Assembly: GCF_003234655.2 (NCBI RefSeq)
Contig: NZ_CP126271.1
Location: 2,108,001-2,172,000 of the forward strand
Length of the DNA stretch: 64,000 nucleotides
Direction of reading: 5' to 3'
Source of the DNA: Curtobacterium sp. MCLR17_007
GTDB taxonomy: Bacteria; Actinomycetota; Actinomycetes; Actinomycetales; Microbacteriaceae
The translations under genes and the position numbers were made by a program. Of this stretch, positions 8,870-19,113 are shown piece after piece; within the stretch, counting starts at the first letter, position 1, and each line of letters begins with the position of its first letter. The notes under the pieces were generated by a model. It worked only from the letters and a program-made list of their open reading frames with translations, had not been told where the DNA came from and searched no databases.

Positions 8870-9824
8870 TCCGGGCGCCGGTGAGCTTGGCGGCGAGGCG
8901 GGCATTCTGCCCTTCCTTGCCGATCGCGAGCGACAGCTGGTAGTCCGGCACCAGTGCCCGGACCGCCTTCGTCGAGGCGTCGAGCACGAAGGCGCTGGTC
9001 ACCTTGGCCGGCGACAGTGCGCTGGCCACGAACGTCGCCAGGTCCGGCGACCAGTCCACGATGTCGATCTTCTCGGCCCCGAGTTCGGTCGTCACGGCGC
9101 GCACGCGGGCGCCGAGCTCACCGATGCAGGCGCCCTTGGCGTTGACCCCCGGCTCGTTCGCCTTGACGGCGAGCTTGGTCCGGTGACCGGCCTCGCGGGC
9201 GAGCGAGGTGATCTCGACGACACCGGACGCGATCTCCGGGACCTCGAGCGCGAAGAGCTTGCGGACCAGCCCCGGGTGCGTGCGGGACACGGTGATCTGC
9301 GGGCCCTTGTTGCCACGGCCGACGCTCGTCACGAACACGCGGATGCGCGAACCGTGCGCGTAGGTCTCGCCGGGGACCTGCTCCTCCGGAGGGAGGATCG
9401 CCTCGACCGTCCCGAGGTCGACGAGCACCATCTTCGGGTTGGGGCCCTGCTGCACCACGCCCGCGACGATGTCGCCTTCCTTCCCGCGGAACTGCCCGAG
9501 GATCTTGTCGTCCCCGATGTCGCGCAGGCGCTGGTTGATGACCTGCTTCGCCGCGAACGCCGCGATGCGGCCGAAGTCGCTCGGCTGGTCGACAGCCTCG
9601 CCGATGACCGTGCCCTCGTCGTCGCGCTCCGGCACGAAGACGCTGACCTCACCGGTCTTCCGGTCGAGCTCGACGCGCGACTGCGCATCGGCCGGCTCGC
9701 CGTTCTCGTCGGTGTGCTTGTGGTAGGCCGTGAGGATGGCCGACTCGATGATCTGGACGAGTTCTTCGAACGGGATCTCCCGTTCACGCTCCATGAGTCG
9801 CAGGACTGCGAGATCGATCTTCAC
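8826..9824 (-). CDS. nusA: transcription termination/antitermination factor NusA
   Basis: Binds RNA polymerase and nascent RNA, modulating pausing and termination. 332 aa. The N-terminal domain starts [26 protein letters not shown]. The S1 domain ([29 protein letters not shown]) is followed by two KH domains ending in [25 protein letters not shown]. The start is the GTG at 9824, since homologues begin MKID-L and GAAAGG lies upstream; the longer in-frame extension has no support. The terminal LDDDES codons are part of a tandem repeat that continues beyond the stop. rimP, often adjacent, is not present. Confidence 0.96.
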   Translation of the reverse strand: [332 protein letters not shown]

Positions 9825-9937
9825 CGCGTGGCCTTTCGTATTCAGCTGAGTCGCTCCGACGCACTGGAACCGCGCAGAAGTCGGCATTCAGACTACCGCA
9901 CTGCGCCCCGCGGCCCGGCCGCACCCAGGATGCGCGG

Positions 9938-9967
9938 GAGGCCCGGTGCCAGCTGGCACCGGGCCTC
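9938..9967. terminator. 30-bp perfect palindrome after proS
   Basis: Arms of 15 nt, GAGGCCCGGTGCCAG and its exact reverse complement, abut with no spacer, so a 13-bp stem with a 4-nt loop would form. It sits 26 bp after the proS stop and 114 bp before nusA. It most likely terminates or attenuates proS transcription before nusA. Confidence 0.7.
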
Positions 9968-9992
9968 TTGTTCAGCGCGGGGACGCGACCCG

Positions 9993-11744
9993 CTAGATCG
10001 CCCGGACGGCCTCGAGCAGCTGTGCGACCGGGACCTCGGTGCGGTCGCCGCTCGCGCGGTCCCAGACCTCGACGATCCCGTCGGCTGCACCGCGCCCGGC
10101 GACCACCACGACCGGCATGCCGAGCAGTTCGGCGTCGCGGAGCTTGACACCCGGTGAGACCTTGGGGCGGTCGTCGTACAGGACCTCGTAGCGGTCCCCC
10201 TCGAGCTGCTCGACGATGCTCGTGGCGAGGTCGTACGCCGTCGCGTCCTTGCCCGTCGCCACGACGTGCACGTCGAACGGAGCGACGTGCTTGGGCCACG
10301 CCAGGCCCTTGTCGTCATTGTGCGCCTCGGCCAGGATCGCTAGGATCCGGGTCACACCGATGCCGTAGGAACCCATCGTGACCGTGACGAGCTTGCCGTT
10401 CTCGTCCTGCACCTTGAGCCCGAGCGCTTCGGCGTACTTGCGACCGAGCTGGAAGACGTGGCCGATCTCCATGCCGCGCGCGGTCTCGAGCGGGCCCGAG
10501 CCGTCGGGTGCCGGGTCGCCGGCGCGGACGTCGGAGACCTCGGCAACACCGTCGTGGACGAAGTCGCGACCGGCGACCAGGCCGGCCACGTGCACCCCGC
10601 GCTCGTTCGCGCCGGTGAGCCAGCTCGTGCCGTCGACCACGCGCGGGTCGACGACGTAGCGGATGCCCGTCGTGCTGTCGGCACCGAGCACCTGCGGACC
10701 GATGTAGCCCTTGACCAGGCCCCGGTGCTTGCGGAAGTCGTCGTCACCAGCGGCTTCGACCTCGGCCGGGGCGAAGGCCACCTCGGCACGCTTGAGGTCG
10801 ACGTCGCGGTCCCCGGGCAGCCCGACGACGACGAGCTCCCGCGACCCGTCGAGCTGCGTCAGCGCGAGCACGACGTTCTTGAGCGTGTCGGCTGCCGTCC
10901 ACGGGGAGCCGTCGCGGGGGACGACCTGGTTGGCGTGGTCGACGAGGGTGCTGATGGTCGGCGTGTCGGCCGCGGGCAGCAGCACCGGCTCGGGCTGGCC
11001 GCCGATCGGCAGCGCATCGGGGACCGGCGTGACGTAGGCCTCGACGTTGGCGGCGTACCCGCCGGCGCTGCGGACGAAGGTGTCCTCGCCGACGGCGATC
11101 GGGTGCAGGAACTCCTCGGACTTCGAGCCGCCCATCGCGCCGGCGTCGGCCTTGACGATCGCGTACTCGAGCCCCAGACGGGAGAAGATCCGCTCGTACG
11201 CGTCGCGCATGGTCTGGTAGCTCGCGTCGAGCCCGGCGTCCGTCACGTCGAACGAGTAGGCGTCCTTCATCGTGAACTCGCGACCGCGCAGCAGCCCAGC
11301 GCGCGGACGGGCTTCGTCGCGGTACTTGTCCTGGATCTGGAACAGCGTGACGGGGAGGTCCTTGTACGACGAGTACAGGTCCTTGACCAGCAGCGCGAAG
11401 AGCTCTTCGTGCGTGGGCGCGAGCAGGTAGTCGGCGTCCTTGCGGTCCTTGAGCCGGAAGATGCCGTCGCCGTACTCGGTCCAGCGGTTCGTCGCCTCGT
11501 ACGGCTCACGCGGGACGAGGGCCGGCAGCAGGACCTCCTGCGCACCCGCCGCCTGCATCTCGTCGCGGATGATGCCCTCGATGCGGGCGCGCACGCGCAG
11601 ACCGAGCGGCAGCCAGGCGAAGATGCCCGGGGCCTGGCGACGGACGTACCCGGCGCGGACGAGCAGCTTGGCGCTCGTCACCTCGGCGTCGGAGGGGTCG
11701 TCGCGGAGCGTGCGGAGGAACAGATGTGAGAGCCGTGTGACCAC
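9993..11744 (-). CDS. proS: prolyl-tRNA synthetase
   Basis: Class II synthetase of the bacterial type with the editing (INS) domain inserted between motifs 2 and 3. 583 aa, normal length. Motif 2 is the [23 protein letters not shown] stretch. The insertion domain spans roughly residues 225-390. Motif 3 is [16 protein letters not shown]. The anticodon-binding domain ends the protein. The GTG start is the first codon after a TAGGCT box with a 6-nt gap, suggesting a leaderless mRNA. Confidence 0.96.
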   Translation of the reverse strand: MVTRLSHLFLRTLRDDPSDAEVTSAKLLVRAGYVRRQAPGIFAWLPLGLRVRARIEGIIRDEMQAAGAQEVLLPALVPREPYEATNRWTEYGDGIFRLKDRKDADYLLAPTHEELFALLVKDLYSSYKDLPVTLFQIQDKYRDEARPRAGLLRGREFTMKDAYSFDVTDAGLDASYQTMRDAYERIFSRLGLEYAIVKADAGAMGGSKSEEFLHPIAVGEDTFVRSAGGYAANVEAYVTPVPDALPIGGQPEPVLLPAADTPTISTLVDHANQVVPRDGSPWTAADTLKNVVLALTQLDGSRELVVVGLPGDRDVDLKRAEVAFAPAEVEAAGDDDFRKHRGLVKGYIGPQVLGADSTTGIRYVVDPRVVDGTSWLTGANERGVHVAGLVAGRDFVHDGVAEVSDVRAGDPAPDGSGPLETARGMEIGHVFQLGRKYAEALGLKVQDENGKLVTVTMGSYGIGVTRILAILAEAHNDDKGLAWPKHVAPFDVHVVATGKDATAYDLATSIVEQLEGDRYEVLYDDRPKVSPGVKLRDAELLGMPVVVVAGRGAADGIVEVWDRASGDRTEVPVAQLLEAVRAI

Positions 11745-11750
11745 GGGCCA

Positions 11751-11756
11751 AGCCTA
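11751..11756 (-). promoter_or_regulatory. -10 box of proS, leaderless
   Basis: TAGGCT, 6 nt, then the proS GTG, on the minus strand. The same hexamer and spacing occur at mutY. Confidence 0.55.
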
Positions 11757-11825
11757 GCGGCGGCCGAACCCGCACTGCGACGGGGTCGACAGGCTGTGGA
11801 GAACCGGTCGTGGTCCCCGATCGGG

Positions 11826-12977
11826 TCAGGACGTGACGACGAGCGGCTTGCCCGTGCCGGCCGCGGGGCCCATCTCGTCGGCCAGACGGTTGGCCTCGTC
11901 GATGAGCGTCTTGACGATCTCGCTCTCGGGCACGGTCTTGATGACCTCGCCCTTGACGAAGATCTGGCCCTTGCCGTTGCCGGACGCGACGCCGAGGTCG
12001 GCTTCGCGGGCTTCACCCGGACCGTTCACGACGCAGCCCATCACCGCGACGCGGAGGGGCACGGTCATGCCCTCGAGCCCCGAGGTGACGTCGTTGGCGA
12101 GCTGGTAGACGTCGACCTGTGCGCGGCCGCAGCTGGGGCAGGACACGATCTCGAGCTTGCGCTCCCGCAGGTTCAGCGACTGCAGGATCTGCAGACCGAC
12201 CTTGACCTCTTGTGCCGGGGGTGCGGAGAGCGAGACACGGATGGTGTCGCCGATGCCCTCGCCGAGCAGGATGCCGAACGCCGTGGCGCTCTTGATGGTG
12301 CCCTGGAACTCCGGACCCGCTTCGGTCACACCGAGGTGCAGGGGCCAGTCGCCGCGCTCGGCGAGCTGGCGGTACGCCTTGACCATGATGACCGGGTCGT
12401 TGTGCTTGACCGAGATCTTGAAGTCGTGGAAGTCGTGCTCCTCGAACAGGGAGGCTTCCCAGACGGCCGACTCGACCAGGGCTTCGGGGGTGGCCTTGCC
12501 GTACTTCTGCAGCAGGCTCGGCTCGAGCGACCCGGCGTTGACCCCGATGCGCAGACTGACGTTCGCGGCCTTGGCCGCCGCGGCGATCGCGCCGACCTGG
12601 TCGTCGAACTTGCGGATGTTGCCCGGGTTCACGCGGACCGCGGCGCACCCGGCGTCGATCGCCTGGAAGACGTACTTGGGCTGGAAGTGGATGTCGGCGA
12701 TGACCGGGATCTGCGACTTCTTCGCGATGATCGCCAGCGCGTCGGCGTCGTCCTGCGTCGGCACGGCCACGCGCACGATGTCGCAGCCGGAGGCGGTGAG
12801 CTCGGCGATCTGCTGCAGCGTCGCGTTGATGTTGGTGGTCTGCGTCGTGGTCATCGACTGCACCGACACGGGTGCGTCGCCGCCGACCAGCACCTTGCCG
12901 ACCCGGATCTGCCGGGACTTGCGACGAGGGGCGAGGGTTTCCGGGGCCTTGGGCATACCGAGATTCACAGCGGGCAC
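11826..12977 (-). CDS. ispG: HMBPP synthase, GcpE/IspG
   Basis: Penultimate step of the MEP isoprenoid pathway: MEcPP to HMBPP, using a 4Fe-4S cluster. 383 aa. The TIM-barrel part begins [20 protein letters not shown]. The cluster ligands are Cys280 and Cys283 (CPSC) and Cys315 (GCVVNGPGE), plus the conserved Glu322 region. Several in-frame GTG codons exist (13007, 12986, 12977, 12968). 12977 is chosen because TAGAGT lies 7 nt upstream and the protein then begins MPAVNLGMP, as I would expect of relatives. dxr, another MEP enzyme, lies about 3.5 kb away. Confidence 0.95.
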   Translation of the reverse strand: MPAVNLGMPKAPETLAPRRKSRQIRVGKVLVGGDAPVSVQSMTTTQTTNINATLQQIAELTASGCDIVRVAVPTQDDADALAIIAKKSQIPVIADIHFQPKYVFQAIDAGCAAVRVNPGNIRKFDDQVGAIAAAAKAANVSLRIGVNAGSLEPSLLQKYGKATPEALVESAVWEASLFEEHDFHDFKISVKHNDPVIMVKAYRQLAERGDWPLHLGVTEAGPEFQGTIKSATAFGILLGEGIGDTIRVSLSAPPAQEVKVGLQILQSLNLRERKLEIVSCPSCGRAQVDVYQLANDVTSGLEGMTVPLRVAVMGCVVNGPGEAREADLGVASGNGKGQIFVKGEVIKTVPESEIVKTLIDEANRLADEMGPAAGTGKPLVVTS

Positions 12978-12984
12978 GATCAGC

Positions 12985-12990
12985 ACTCTA
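12985..12990 (-). promoter_or_regulatory. -10 box of ispG, leaderless
   Basis: TAGAGT on the minus strand, 7 nt before the GTG at 12977. It supports that start over three other GTG codons. Confidence 0.5.
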
Positions 12991-13019
12991 CGCGCTCGGT
13001 CCGACACGACCGAGCCGCC

Positions 13020-13586
13020 TCACAGGGTGTCGACGACCGTGACCAGCGGGCCGTACAACCGCATCGCGGCCAGGGCGCGCTCGTGGTCGGCGTCGCTCGC
13101 ACCGGCGCACGCATCCGCCACGACCGTCACGTGGACGCCGGCGTCCGCTGCCGCCAGGGCGGTCGACAGCACGCAGCAGTCGGTCGAGACGCCGACCAGC
13201 ACCAGGTGCGGGTGGTCGCCCACCAGGGCCGGGAGGTCCGTGCCCCACTTGCCGAAGGTCGTCGCGGTGACGACGGGACCGTCGACCGCCGCGAACGGCT
13301 CGGTCAGGTCGTACAGCGGGTCGTCCGCGGCCACGAGAGCGAACGGCCAGTCGCGGTAGTAGTCGACCCAGGCCCCCGTCGGCTGCTCCGGTGCCACGAA
13401 CCGCGTCCGGACGGTCCGTCCGGCGAACCGGGGCAGGATCCGCTCGATCGCCGCGGACGCTCGGTCGTACCCGGGCGTCGACCACGGGCTGTCGCCGGTG
13501 AAGACCCGCTGCATGTCGATGACGACGAGCCACGCGTCGGTGAGGTCGACGTCGGCCACGGCGGACGCGGCGTCGGCGACCGTCAT
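13020..13586 (-). CDS. isochorismatase-family cysteine hydrolase
   Basis: 188 aa. The catalytic triad is readable: Asp24 (VVIDMQ), Lys113 (FGKWGTD), and Cys138 in the GVSTDCCVLST nucleophile motif. Family members hydrolyse amide or vinyl-ether bonds (nicotinamide, ureidoacrylate, N-carbamoyl compounds, isochorismate), and the sequence alone does not fix the substrate. The ATG overlaps the stop of the NCS1 permease gene as ATGA (13583-13586), so the pair is coupled. Import of a nucleobase-type compound followed by amide hydrolysis is the likely logic. Confidence 0.9.
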   Translation of the reverse strand: MTVADAASAVADVDLTDAWLVVIDMQRVFTGDSPWSTPGYDRASAAIERILPRFAGRTVRTRFVAPEQPTGAWVDYYRDWPFALVAADDPLYDLTEPFAAVDGPVVTATTFGKWGTDLPALVGDHPHLVLVGVSTDCCVLSTALAAADAGVHVTVVADACAGASDADHERALAAMRLYGPLVTVVDTL

Positions 13587-15028
13587 GCCCGTGCCTCCTG
13601 GCGCCGGATGGACCCCCGCGAGGCGAGCGTCCCGACGAACCCGACGACGAGCGCGACCAGGACCCCGAGGTTGGCGTAGGCCCAGGCGCCGGTCCTGCCA
13701 CCCAGGCCGAAGGGCTCGAGGAGGTACCCCTGCCAGTTCAGCCAGGACGGGACGCCGTACGTGTTGGTGACGAGCCCCCACCCGAGCACCGTCCCGAGCA
13801 CGACGAGCCCGATCGCGCCCCAGCGGACGTCGCCGTACCGCCCGTGCCGGTCGTGCAGCTCGCCTACGGCGTACGCCGTCCGACGCAGCACCACGTCGGC
13901 GACGAACACCCCGCACCACGCGGCGACCGGGACACCGAGCGTCACCAGGAACGCCTGGAACGGGGAGATGAAGTCGGACGCGAAGAACACGACGTACACG
14001 GCTCCGGCGATCATGAACACGCCATCGACCCCGGCCGCGACGGGACGGGGGATGCGGACACCGGCGCTCAGGAGCGCGAGCCCGGACGAGTAGATGTCGA
14101 GGACGGCGCCGCCGACCAGTCCGAGGATCGCCACGATCGCGAACGGGATGAGGAACCAGACGGGCAGCAGGGTCGTCAGGGCCCCGATCGGGTCCGCGCC
14201 GATGTCCGCGTTGAGCTGCTTCGACGAACCAGCGAGCAGGACCCCCGTCACGACGAGGATCGCCGGGGCGAGCGCGCCGCCGAACGTCGTCCACCAGACG
14301 ACGCCGCCGGTCGACGCCGACCGGGGCAGGTAGCGCGAGTAGTCCGCCGCCGCGTTCACCCAGCCCAGGCCGAAGCCGGTCATCACGAGGACGAGCGCTC
14401 CGATCACCTGCTGCGCGCTGCCCGAGGGCAACGCCGCGATCGCGCCGAGGTCGATCGACGGTGCCGCCAGCACGATGTAGACCACGGTCAGGACAGCGGT
14501 GACCACGGTGATCACGGTCTGCAGCCGCATGATCACGTCGAACCCGGCGATGCCGGCTCCGATCACCAGGGCCGCGACGACGATGAGGGCGACCACCTTG
14601 GTCAGGACACCATCGTCCCAGCCGAGCTCACGGAACACGGTCGAGGTCGCCAACACGGCCAGTGCGGCGAGGGCGGTCTCCCACCCGACGGTGAGGACCC
14701 AGCTGAGGAACGACGGCAGCCGGTTGCCGCGGACGCCGAACGCCGCCCGGCTGAGGACCATCGTCGGCGCGGACCCGCGCTTGCCGGCGATCGCGACGAT
14801 CCCGCACAGCAGGAACGAGAACGCGACACCGACGACGGACACGATGGTCGCCTGTGCCGCCGAGATGCCGAACCCCAGGACGAACGACCCGTAGCTCAGT
14901 CCGAGCACCGAGATGTTGGCGGCGAACCACGGCCAGAACAACCCGCGTGGGCGTCCCTTGCGTTCGGACTCGGCGATGACGTCGATGCCCTGCCGCTCGA
15001 CCGTCCGGACCTCGGGCGCTGTGCTCAT
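13583..15028 (-). CDS. NCS1 purine-cytosine permease family transporter
   Basis: 481 aa with about 12 hydrophobic segments. The N-terminal region (GLFWPWFAANISVLGLSYG, then GIVAIAGKRGSAPTMVLSRAAFG) is typical of the CodB/PurP branch of nucleobase:cation symporters. The central helix FGLGWVNAAADYSRYLPRS is the conserved substrate-site helix of the family. The start is ATG at 15028, 6 nt after a TACGCT -10 box. It is the first gene of a two-gene unit with the cysteine hydrolase. Likely substrates are cytosine, a purine, allantoin or a related ring compound. Confidence 0.9.
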   Translation of the reverse strand: MSTAPEVRTVERQGIDVIAESERKGRPRGLFWPWFAANISVLGLSYGSFVLGFGISAAQATIVSVVGVAFSFLLCGIVAIAGKRGSAPTMVLSRAAFGVRGNRLPSFLSWVLTVGWETALAALAVLATSTVFRELGWDDGVLTKVVALIVVAALVIGAGIAGFDVIMRLQTVITVVTAVLTVVYIVLAAPSIDLGAIAALPSGSAQQVIGALVLVMTGFGLGWVNAAADYSRYLPRSASTGGVVWWTTFGGALAPAILVVTGVLLAGSSKQLNADIGADPIGALTTLLPVWFLIPFAIVAILGLVGGAVLDIYSSGLALLSAGVRIPRPVAAGVDGVFMIAGAVYVVFFASDFISPFQAFLVTLGVPVAAWCGVFVADVVLRRTAYAVGELHDRHGRYGDVRWGAIGLVVLGTVLGWGLVTNTYGVPSWLNWQGYLLEPFGLGGRTGAWAYANLGVLVALVVGFVGTLASRGSIRRQEARA

Positions 15029-15034
15029 GCGCCG

Positions 15035-15040
15035 AGCGTA
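15035..15040 (-). promoter_or_regulatory. -10 box of permease operon, leaderless
   Basis: TACGCT on the minus strand, 6 nt before the ATG at 15028. It lies in the 15-bp gap between the permease and the protease gene. Confidence 0.55.
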
Positions 15041-15043
15041 GTG

Positions 15044-16399
15044 CTACCCGAACAGGTTGACCGGACGGACGATGTCGGCGTAGATCAGCAGGGCGCTCAT
15101 GCCCGCGAGCAGCACGACCACCACCATCGTGAGCGGCATGGTCTTCGCCAGGTCGATCGGACCCGGGTCGGCCTTGCCGACGAGCGTGAACGCCCGCCGC
15201 TTGACCGTCTCCCAGAGCGCACCCGCGATGTGTCCGCCGTCGAGGGGCAGGAGCGGCACCATGTTGAGCACGAACAGCCCGATGTTGAGCGACGCGAGCA
15301 GCCCGAGGATCGTGTAGATCTTGTCCACCACGGGCACGCCGCTCATCGACGACACCGTGCCGATCGCCCTGCCGACGCCGACGACCGAGACGGGGCTGTC
15401 CGCCGACCGGGCCTGTGAGCCGAACGCCGCGTTCCAGACGGCGACCAGGCGCTGCGGCAGGTCGATGATCAGGTGCGCGGACGCCCCGATCTGCGCGCCG
15501 GTCGCGGGCAGCACCGCCGCCGGCGACTGCCGCACCAGGGTCTGTCCGATCGACACGCCGACGACGCCGACCTGCTGCGTCTTGGCGGTGCCGTCGGACT
15601 GTTCGACGATCTTGCCGGACGCGTCGTACACGTCGCGGGTCGCCAGTGCCGGTGTGACCTGCAGGGTCTTCCGCTCGCCGTCACGCTCGACGACGACCGT
15701 GACCTGCTCGCCAGCCGACCGCTGGAACGCGTTCGAGACCTGCGTGATGGTCGGGTTCTCGGTCCGGCCCACTGCGACGACGACGTCACCGGATCGGATG
15801 CCGGCTTCCTTGGCGGGTGACACGGCGTCGCCGGGGGAGCACTCCGTCGACTGCGTCGTGGGCAGCACGCAGTCCACGCTCGACGTGAAGGTCGTCGTGG
15901 GGGCCCCGAAGCCCACGAGCAGCACGCCGAACAGGACGATGCCGATCACCAGGTTCATGGCCGGCCCGGCGACCATCACGATGATGCGCTTCCACGGCGT
16001 GAGTCGGTAGAACGCGCGGGAGTCGTCCCCACCCGACTCGGCGATCTGTTCGGCGCTGGCCTGGCGGGCGTCCTGGACGAAGGCGCTGTACATGCCGGTG
16101 TTGGTGATGGCACGGCCGGAGGCGCGGGGCTTCAGCATGCCGACCATCGAGATGTAGCCGCCCAGCAGGATCGGACGGATCCCGTACTCGGTCTCCCCCC
16201 GTCGGAACGACCAGATCGTCTTCCCGAACCCGAGCGAGTACTGCGTCACCTTGACGCGGAACAGCTTCGCGAAGGCGAGGTGACCGAGCTCGTGGAGCCC
16301 GATCGAGACGAGCAGGCCGATGATGAACACGACCACGCCGAGGACGAACAGGAGCACGGTTCCGACGGTCACCGGAGCAGCGTACGGGACGCTGGCCAT
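15044..16399 (-). CDS. site-2 membrane zinc metalloprotease (Rip1/RseP)
   Basis: Intramembrane protease that cleaves membrane-bound anti-sigma factors or similar substrates. 451 aa. The first TM helix carries HELGH at residues 36-40 (zinc ligands and catalytic Glu). A PDZ domain lies in the middle (roughly 195-290, around AKEAGIRSGDVVVAVGRTE). The third zinc ligand motif LLPLDGGH is in a late helix. ATG at 16399 is preferred over the in-frame TTG at 16402. In Actinobacteria it is typically next to dxr, as here. Confidence 0.94.
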   Translation of the reverse strand: MASVPYAAPVTVGTVLLFVLGVVVFIIGLLVSIGLHELGHLAFAKLFRVKVTQYSLGFGKTIWSFRRGETEYGIRPILLGGYISMVGMLKPRASGRAITNTGMYSAFVQDARQASAEQIAESGGDDSRAFYRLTPWKRIIVMVAGPAMNLVIGIVLFGVLLVGFGAPTTTFTSSVDCVLPTTQSTECSPGDAVSPAKEAGIRSGDVVVAVGRTENPTITQVSNAFQRSAGEQVTVVVERDGERKTLQVTPALATRDVYDASGKIVEQSDGTAKTQQVGVVGVSIGQTLVRQSPAAVLPATGAQIGASAHLIIDLPQRLVAVWNAAFGSQARSADSPVSVVGVGRAIGTVSSMSGVPVVDKIYTILGLLASLNIGLFVLNMVPLLPLDGGHIAGALWETVKRRAFTLVGKADPGPIDLAKTMPLTMVVVVLLAGMSALLIYADIVRPVNLFG

Positions 16400-16508
16400 C
16401 AACCAGCCGAGCGTGCGCTGGGTGGTGGGTCGGGCCTCTCGCCCGGACTGGAGGCTCGGTGCACGTCCGCCGCACCACGCGCGTCGGGTGTGTGGTCAGC
16501 CGGCGGTC

Positions 16509-17597
16509 TCAGCGCGCGAGCACGCGGTCTGCCGCGTCGCGCGCCCAGCGCTCGGCGGCGAGGACGCCGTCGAGCGAGGACTCCCCCGCGACGTGCACGT
16601 CGACGACGCGCTCGACCGTGTCGACGATGTCGAGGAACCCGATGGCACCGGCGTGGAAGGCGGCCACGGCTTGCTCGTTGGCGGCGTTGAACACCGCCGG
16701 GTGGGTGCCGCCGAGCTCGCCGACCCGCTTCGCCAGCGCGACGGCGCCGAACGCATCGGTGTCGAGCGGTTCGAAGGTCCAGGTGCTGGCGGTCGTCCAG
16801 TCGAGCGGCACACCGACCTCGGGCACCCGGTGCGGCCAGGCCATCCCGAGCGCGATCGGCAGGCGCATGTCGGGCGGCGAGGCCTGGGCGATCGTCGAGC
16901 CGTCGGTGAACTCCACCATGGAGTGCACGATCGACTGCGCGTGGACCGTCACCTCGATGCGGTCGTAGGGGACGTCGAACAACAGGTGGGCCTCGATCAC
17001 CTCGAGGCCCTTGTTGACGAGGGTGGCCGAGTTCGTGGTGACCACGAGCCCCATGTCCCACGTCGGGTGTGCGAGTGCCTGCGCCGGGGTGACGTCGCGG
17101 AGTTCCTCGCGAGACCGCCCGCGGAACGGTCCGCCGCTCGCGGTGAGGACCAGGCGGCGGACCTCGGCGTCGGTGCCGGAGCGCAGTGCCTGGGCGATCG
17201 CGGAGTGCTCGCTGTCGACCGGGACGATCTGCCCGGGCGCGGCCGCCGCGCGCACGAGCGGACCGCCGACGATGAGGCTCTCCTTGTTCGCGAGGGCGAG
17301 CGTGGCACCGGTCTCGAGCGTCGCGAGGGTCGGGCCGAGGCCGACCGAGCCCGTGATGCCGTTCAGGACGACGTCGGCCTGGACGCTGCGGACCAGGCGC
17401 TCGGCGTCGGTCGCGCCGAGGGCGGTGTCACGGACTCCGAAGGCGGCGGCCTGGTCGGCGAGCATCGCGGCGTTGCTGCCCGCCGTCAGGCCGACGACCT
17501 CGAAGCGCTCGGGGTTGCGCCGGATGACGTCGAGCGCCTGGGTGCCGATCGACCCGGTGCTGCCGAGGAGGACGACTCGGCGACGCTCGACGGGCAC
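16509..17597 (-). CDS. dxr: 1-deoxy-D-xylulose 5-phosphate reductoisomerase
   Basis: Makes MEP from DXP in the isoprenoid pathway, NADPH-dependent. 362 aa. The Rossmann loop [16 protein letters not shown] is near the N-terminus. The substrate-binding [15 protein letters not shown] and [23 protein letters not shown] blocks follow. The GTG start at 17597 lies 2 nt after the stop codon of the FKBP gene, so the two genes are probably co-transcribed. A longer frame would overlap the FKBP gene by more than 200 bp and is rejected. Confidence 0.96.
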   Translation of the reverse strand: MPVERRRVVLLGSTGSIGTQALDVIRRNPERFEVVGLTAGSNAAMLADQAAAFGVRDTALGATDAERLVRSVQADVVLNGITGSVGLGPTLATLETGATLALANKESLIVGGPLVRAAAAPGQIVPVDSEHSAIAQALRSGTDAEVRRLVLTASGGPFRGRSREELRDVTPAQALAHPTWDMGLVVTTNSATLVNKGLEVIEAHLLFDVPYDRIEVTVHAQSIVHSMVEFTDGSTIAQASPPDMRLPIALGMAWPHRVPEVGVPLDWTTASTWTFEPLDTDAFGAVALAKRVGELGGTHPAVFNAANEQAVAAFHAGAIGFLDIVDTVERVVDVHVAGESSLDGVLAAERWARDAADRVLAR

Positions 17598-17599
17598 GG

Positions 17600-18568
17600 T
17601 CAGCCCTTCGCGAGGATGTCGACGACGAAGACGAGCGTCGCGTTCTTGGGGATGTTCGAGCCCTCGGGCGGGGTGGCGCCGTACCCGTCCTCCGGGGTGA
17701 CGACGATCATCACCTGCGAGCCGATCTTCTGGCCGACCAGCCCGGTGACGAAGCCCTTGATGAGCGAGCCCTCGGCGATGGTGAAGGTCGTCGGTGCGCC
17801 CTTCGACCACGAGGAGTCGAACTCCTTGCCGGTCTTGTAGACGACGCCCTTGTACTGCACGAGCGCGGTGTCGCCCTCGGCGATGGTCGCGCCGTCGCCC
17901 TGCTTGATGACCTCGGGCGTCGTCGTGCTGGGCGCGTCGACGTCGGGGATGGTGATCTCGGGCACGCCGCTGGCCTTGTCCTTGACCGTCGGCAGCTTCG
18001 GGTCCTGGGTCTGCGGGGTGCCGGTGGACTTGGTGGGGGTCTGCGCGACGACGTCAGCGACGACGACGATGTCACCGCCGGTGTTGAAGCCGAGCGCAGC
18101 CGACGCGCCGATGGCCGCGATGCGGTCACCCACGTGCGCGCAGGACAGGAGCGCGCCGAAGCCGCTGCCGCCGACGGAGAGGACCTGGGCGTTGCCCTGG
18201 TCGAACCCGACCGTGCCGAGCTTCTTGGCGGTCGAGGCCTGGTAGACGCTGTAGGCCACCTGGGCGAAGTCGCCCTTCTTCAGGTCGGCGCCGGTGCCCT
18301 TCGTGACCGTCGTCGCCTGCGGCGGGGAGGCCTTGAGGCCCTTGTCGAACGTCACGGTCGGCGCGGTGGTCCCACCGAAGTCACCCGTGACGTCGATCGC
18401 CGCGGAGGACTTGCCGGGCTTCGGGCAGCTGGTGATCGCTGCGGTCGACGCACTGGCCGAGGCGGACGGGGACGAGGATGCGTCGCTCGACCCGGACCCG
18501 GAACAGGCGGCGAGGCCCAGGACGACGGCGGGGACGAGGGCGATCGGGAGCAGGCGGAGACGCTTCAC
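17600..18568 (-). CDS. FKBP-type peptidyl-prolyl isomerase lipoprotein
   Basis: 322 aa. It has a signal peptide with lipobox LAAC, so Cys22 is the predicted lipidated residue, followed by a Ser/Ala-rich linker. Two FKBP-like regions are visible. The N-terminal one (about 70-190) is divergent. The C-terminal one (about 215-322) keeps the fold signatures [34 protein letters not shown] and TPEDGYG, and probably carries the activity. The expected location is the outer face of the membrane. The gene is co-directional with dxr and begins at a GTG. Confidence 0.93.
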   Translation of the reverse strand: MKRLRLLPIALVPAVVLGLAACSGSGSSDASSSPSASASASTAAITSCPKPGKSSAAIDVTGDFGGTTAPTVTFDKGLKASPPQATTVTKGTGADLKKGDFAQVAYSVYQASTAKKLGTVGFDQGNAQVLSVGGSGFGALLSCAHVGDRIAAIGASAALGFNTGGDIVVVADVVAQTPTKSTGTPQTQDPKLPTVKDKASGVPEITIPDVDAPSTTTPEVIKQGDGATIAEGDTALVQYKGVVYKTGKEFDSSWSKGAPTTFTIAEGSLIKGFVTGLVGQKIGSQVMIVVTPEDGYGATPPEGSNIPKNATLVFVVDILAKG

Positions 18569-18574
18569 GGGGAG

Positions 18575-19096
18575 TCAGTCTGCCGCACGTGTCGAAGAGT
18601 CCGCTCCGAGTGCCGCGTCGGAGTCCGAACCCCGCACCAGGGTGACGGGGTCGTGGTGCACGGGGAACGCCACCGAGCGGGCGATGAAGCACAGCGCGTT
18701 CGCGGCGGTGTGCGCCGCGTCGGCGTCGGCGACGCGGTCCGCTTCGGCGATCGTGACGACGGGGTGCAGCGTGGCCGAGGTGATCTCGCCCGAGCCGTCG
18801 CGGTTCGTGTTGAGCGCGGCCGTGGCCGTGTCCTCGTAGGCGAGCACCGTGAACCCCTGGGTGACGGCGACGTGCAGGTAGCTCAGCATGTGGCACTGGG
18901 CGAGTGCCGCCGTCAGGAGCTCCTCCGGGTTCCACCGGTCGCGATCGCCGCGGAAGGTCGGGTCGGCCGAACCGGCCAGGTCGTGTTTGCCGGCGGCGGA
19001 GACGACGTGGTCGCGGCCGTAGTCGCGGTACCCGCTCGTGCCGGTCCCCCGGTCGCCGGTCCAGCTGACGGACACCTGGTACGTGTGGTCGTGCAT
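18575..19096 (-). CDS. OsmC family peroxiredoxin-like protein
   Basis: 173 aa. The two redox cysteines of the family are present: Cys68 (AALAQCHMLSYL) and Cys136 (ANALCFIARSV). The layout NPEELLTAALAQC is characteristic. Family members reduce organic hydroperoxides. The ATG is preceded by AGGAG 5 nt upstream. It is separated by 6 bp from the FKBP gene and is divergent from the asparaginase gene across a region filled with 23-bp tandem repeats. The C-terminal about 20 residues are Asp/Ala/Ser-rich and probably disordered. Confidence 0.9.
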   Translation of the reverse strand: MHDHTYQVSVSWTGDRGTGTSGYRDYGRDHVVSAAGKHDLAGSADPTFRGDRDRWNPEELLTAALAQCHMLSYLHVAVTQGFTVLAYEDTATAALNTNRDGSGEITSATLHPVVTIAEADRVADADAAHTAANALCFIARSVAFPVHHDPVTLVRGSDSDAALGADSSTRAAD

Positions 19097-19113
19097 GGGG
19101 CTCCTCGTCGTCG

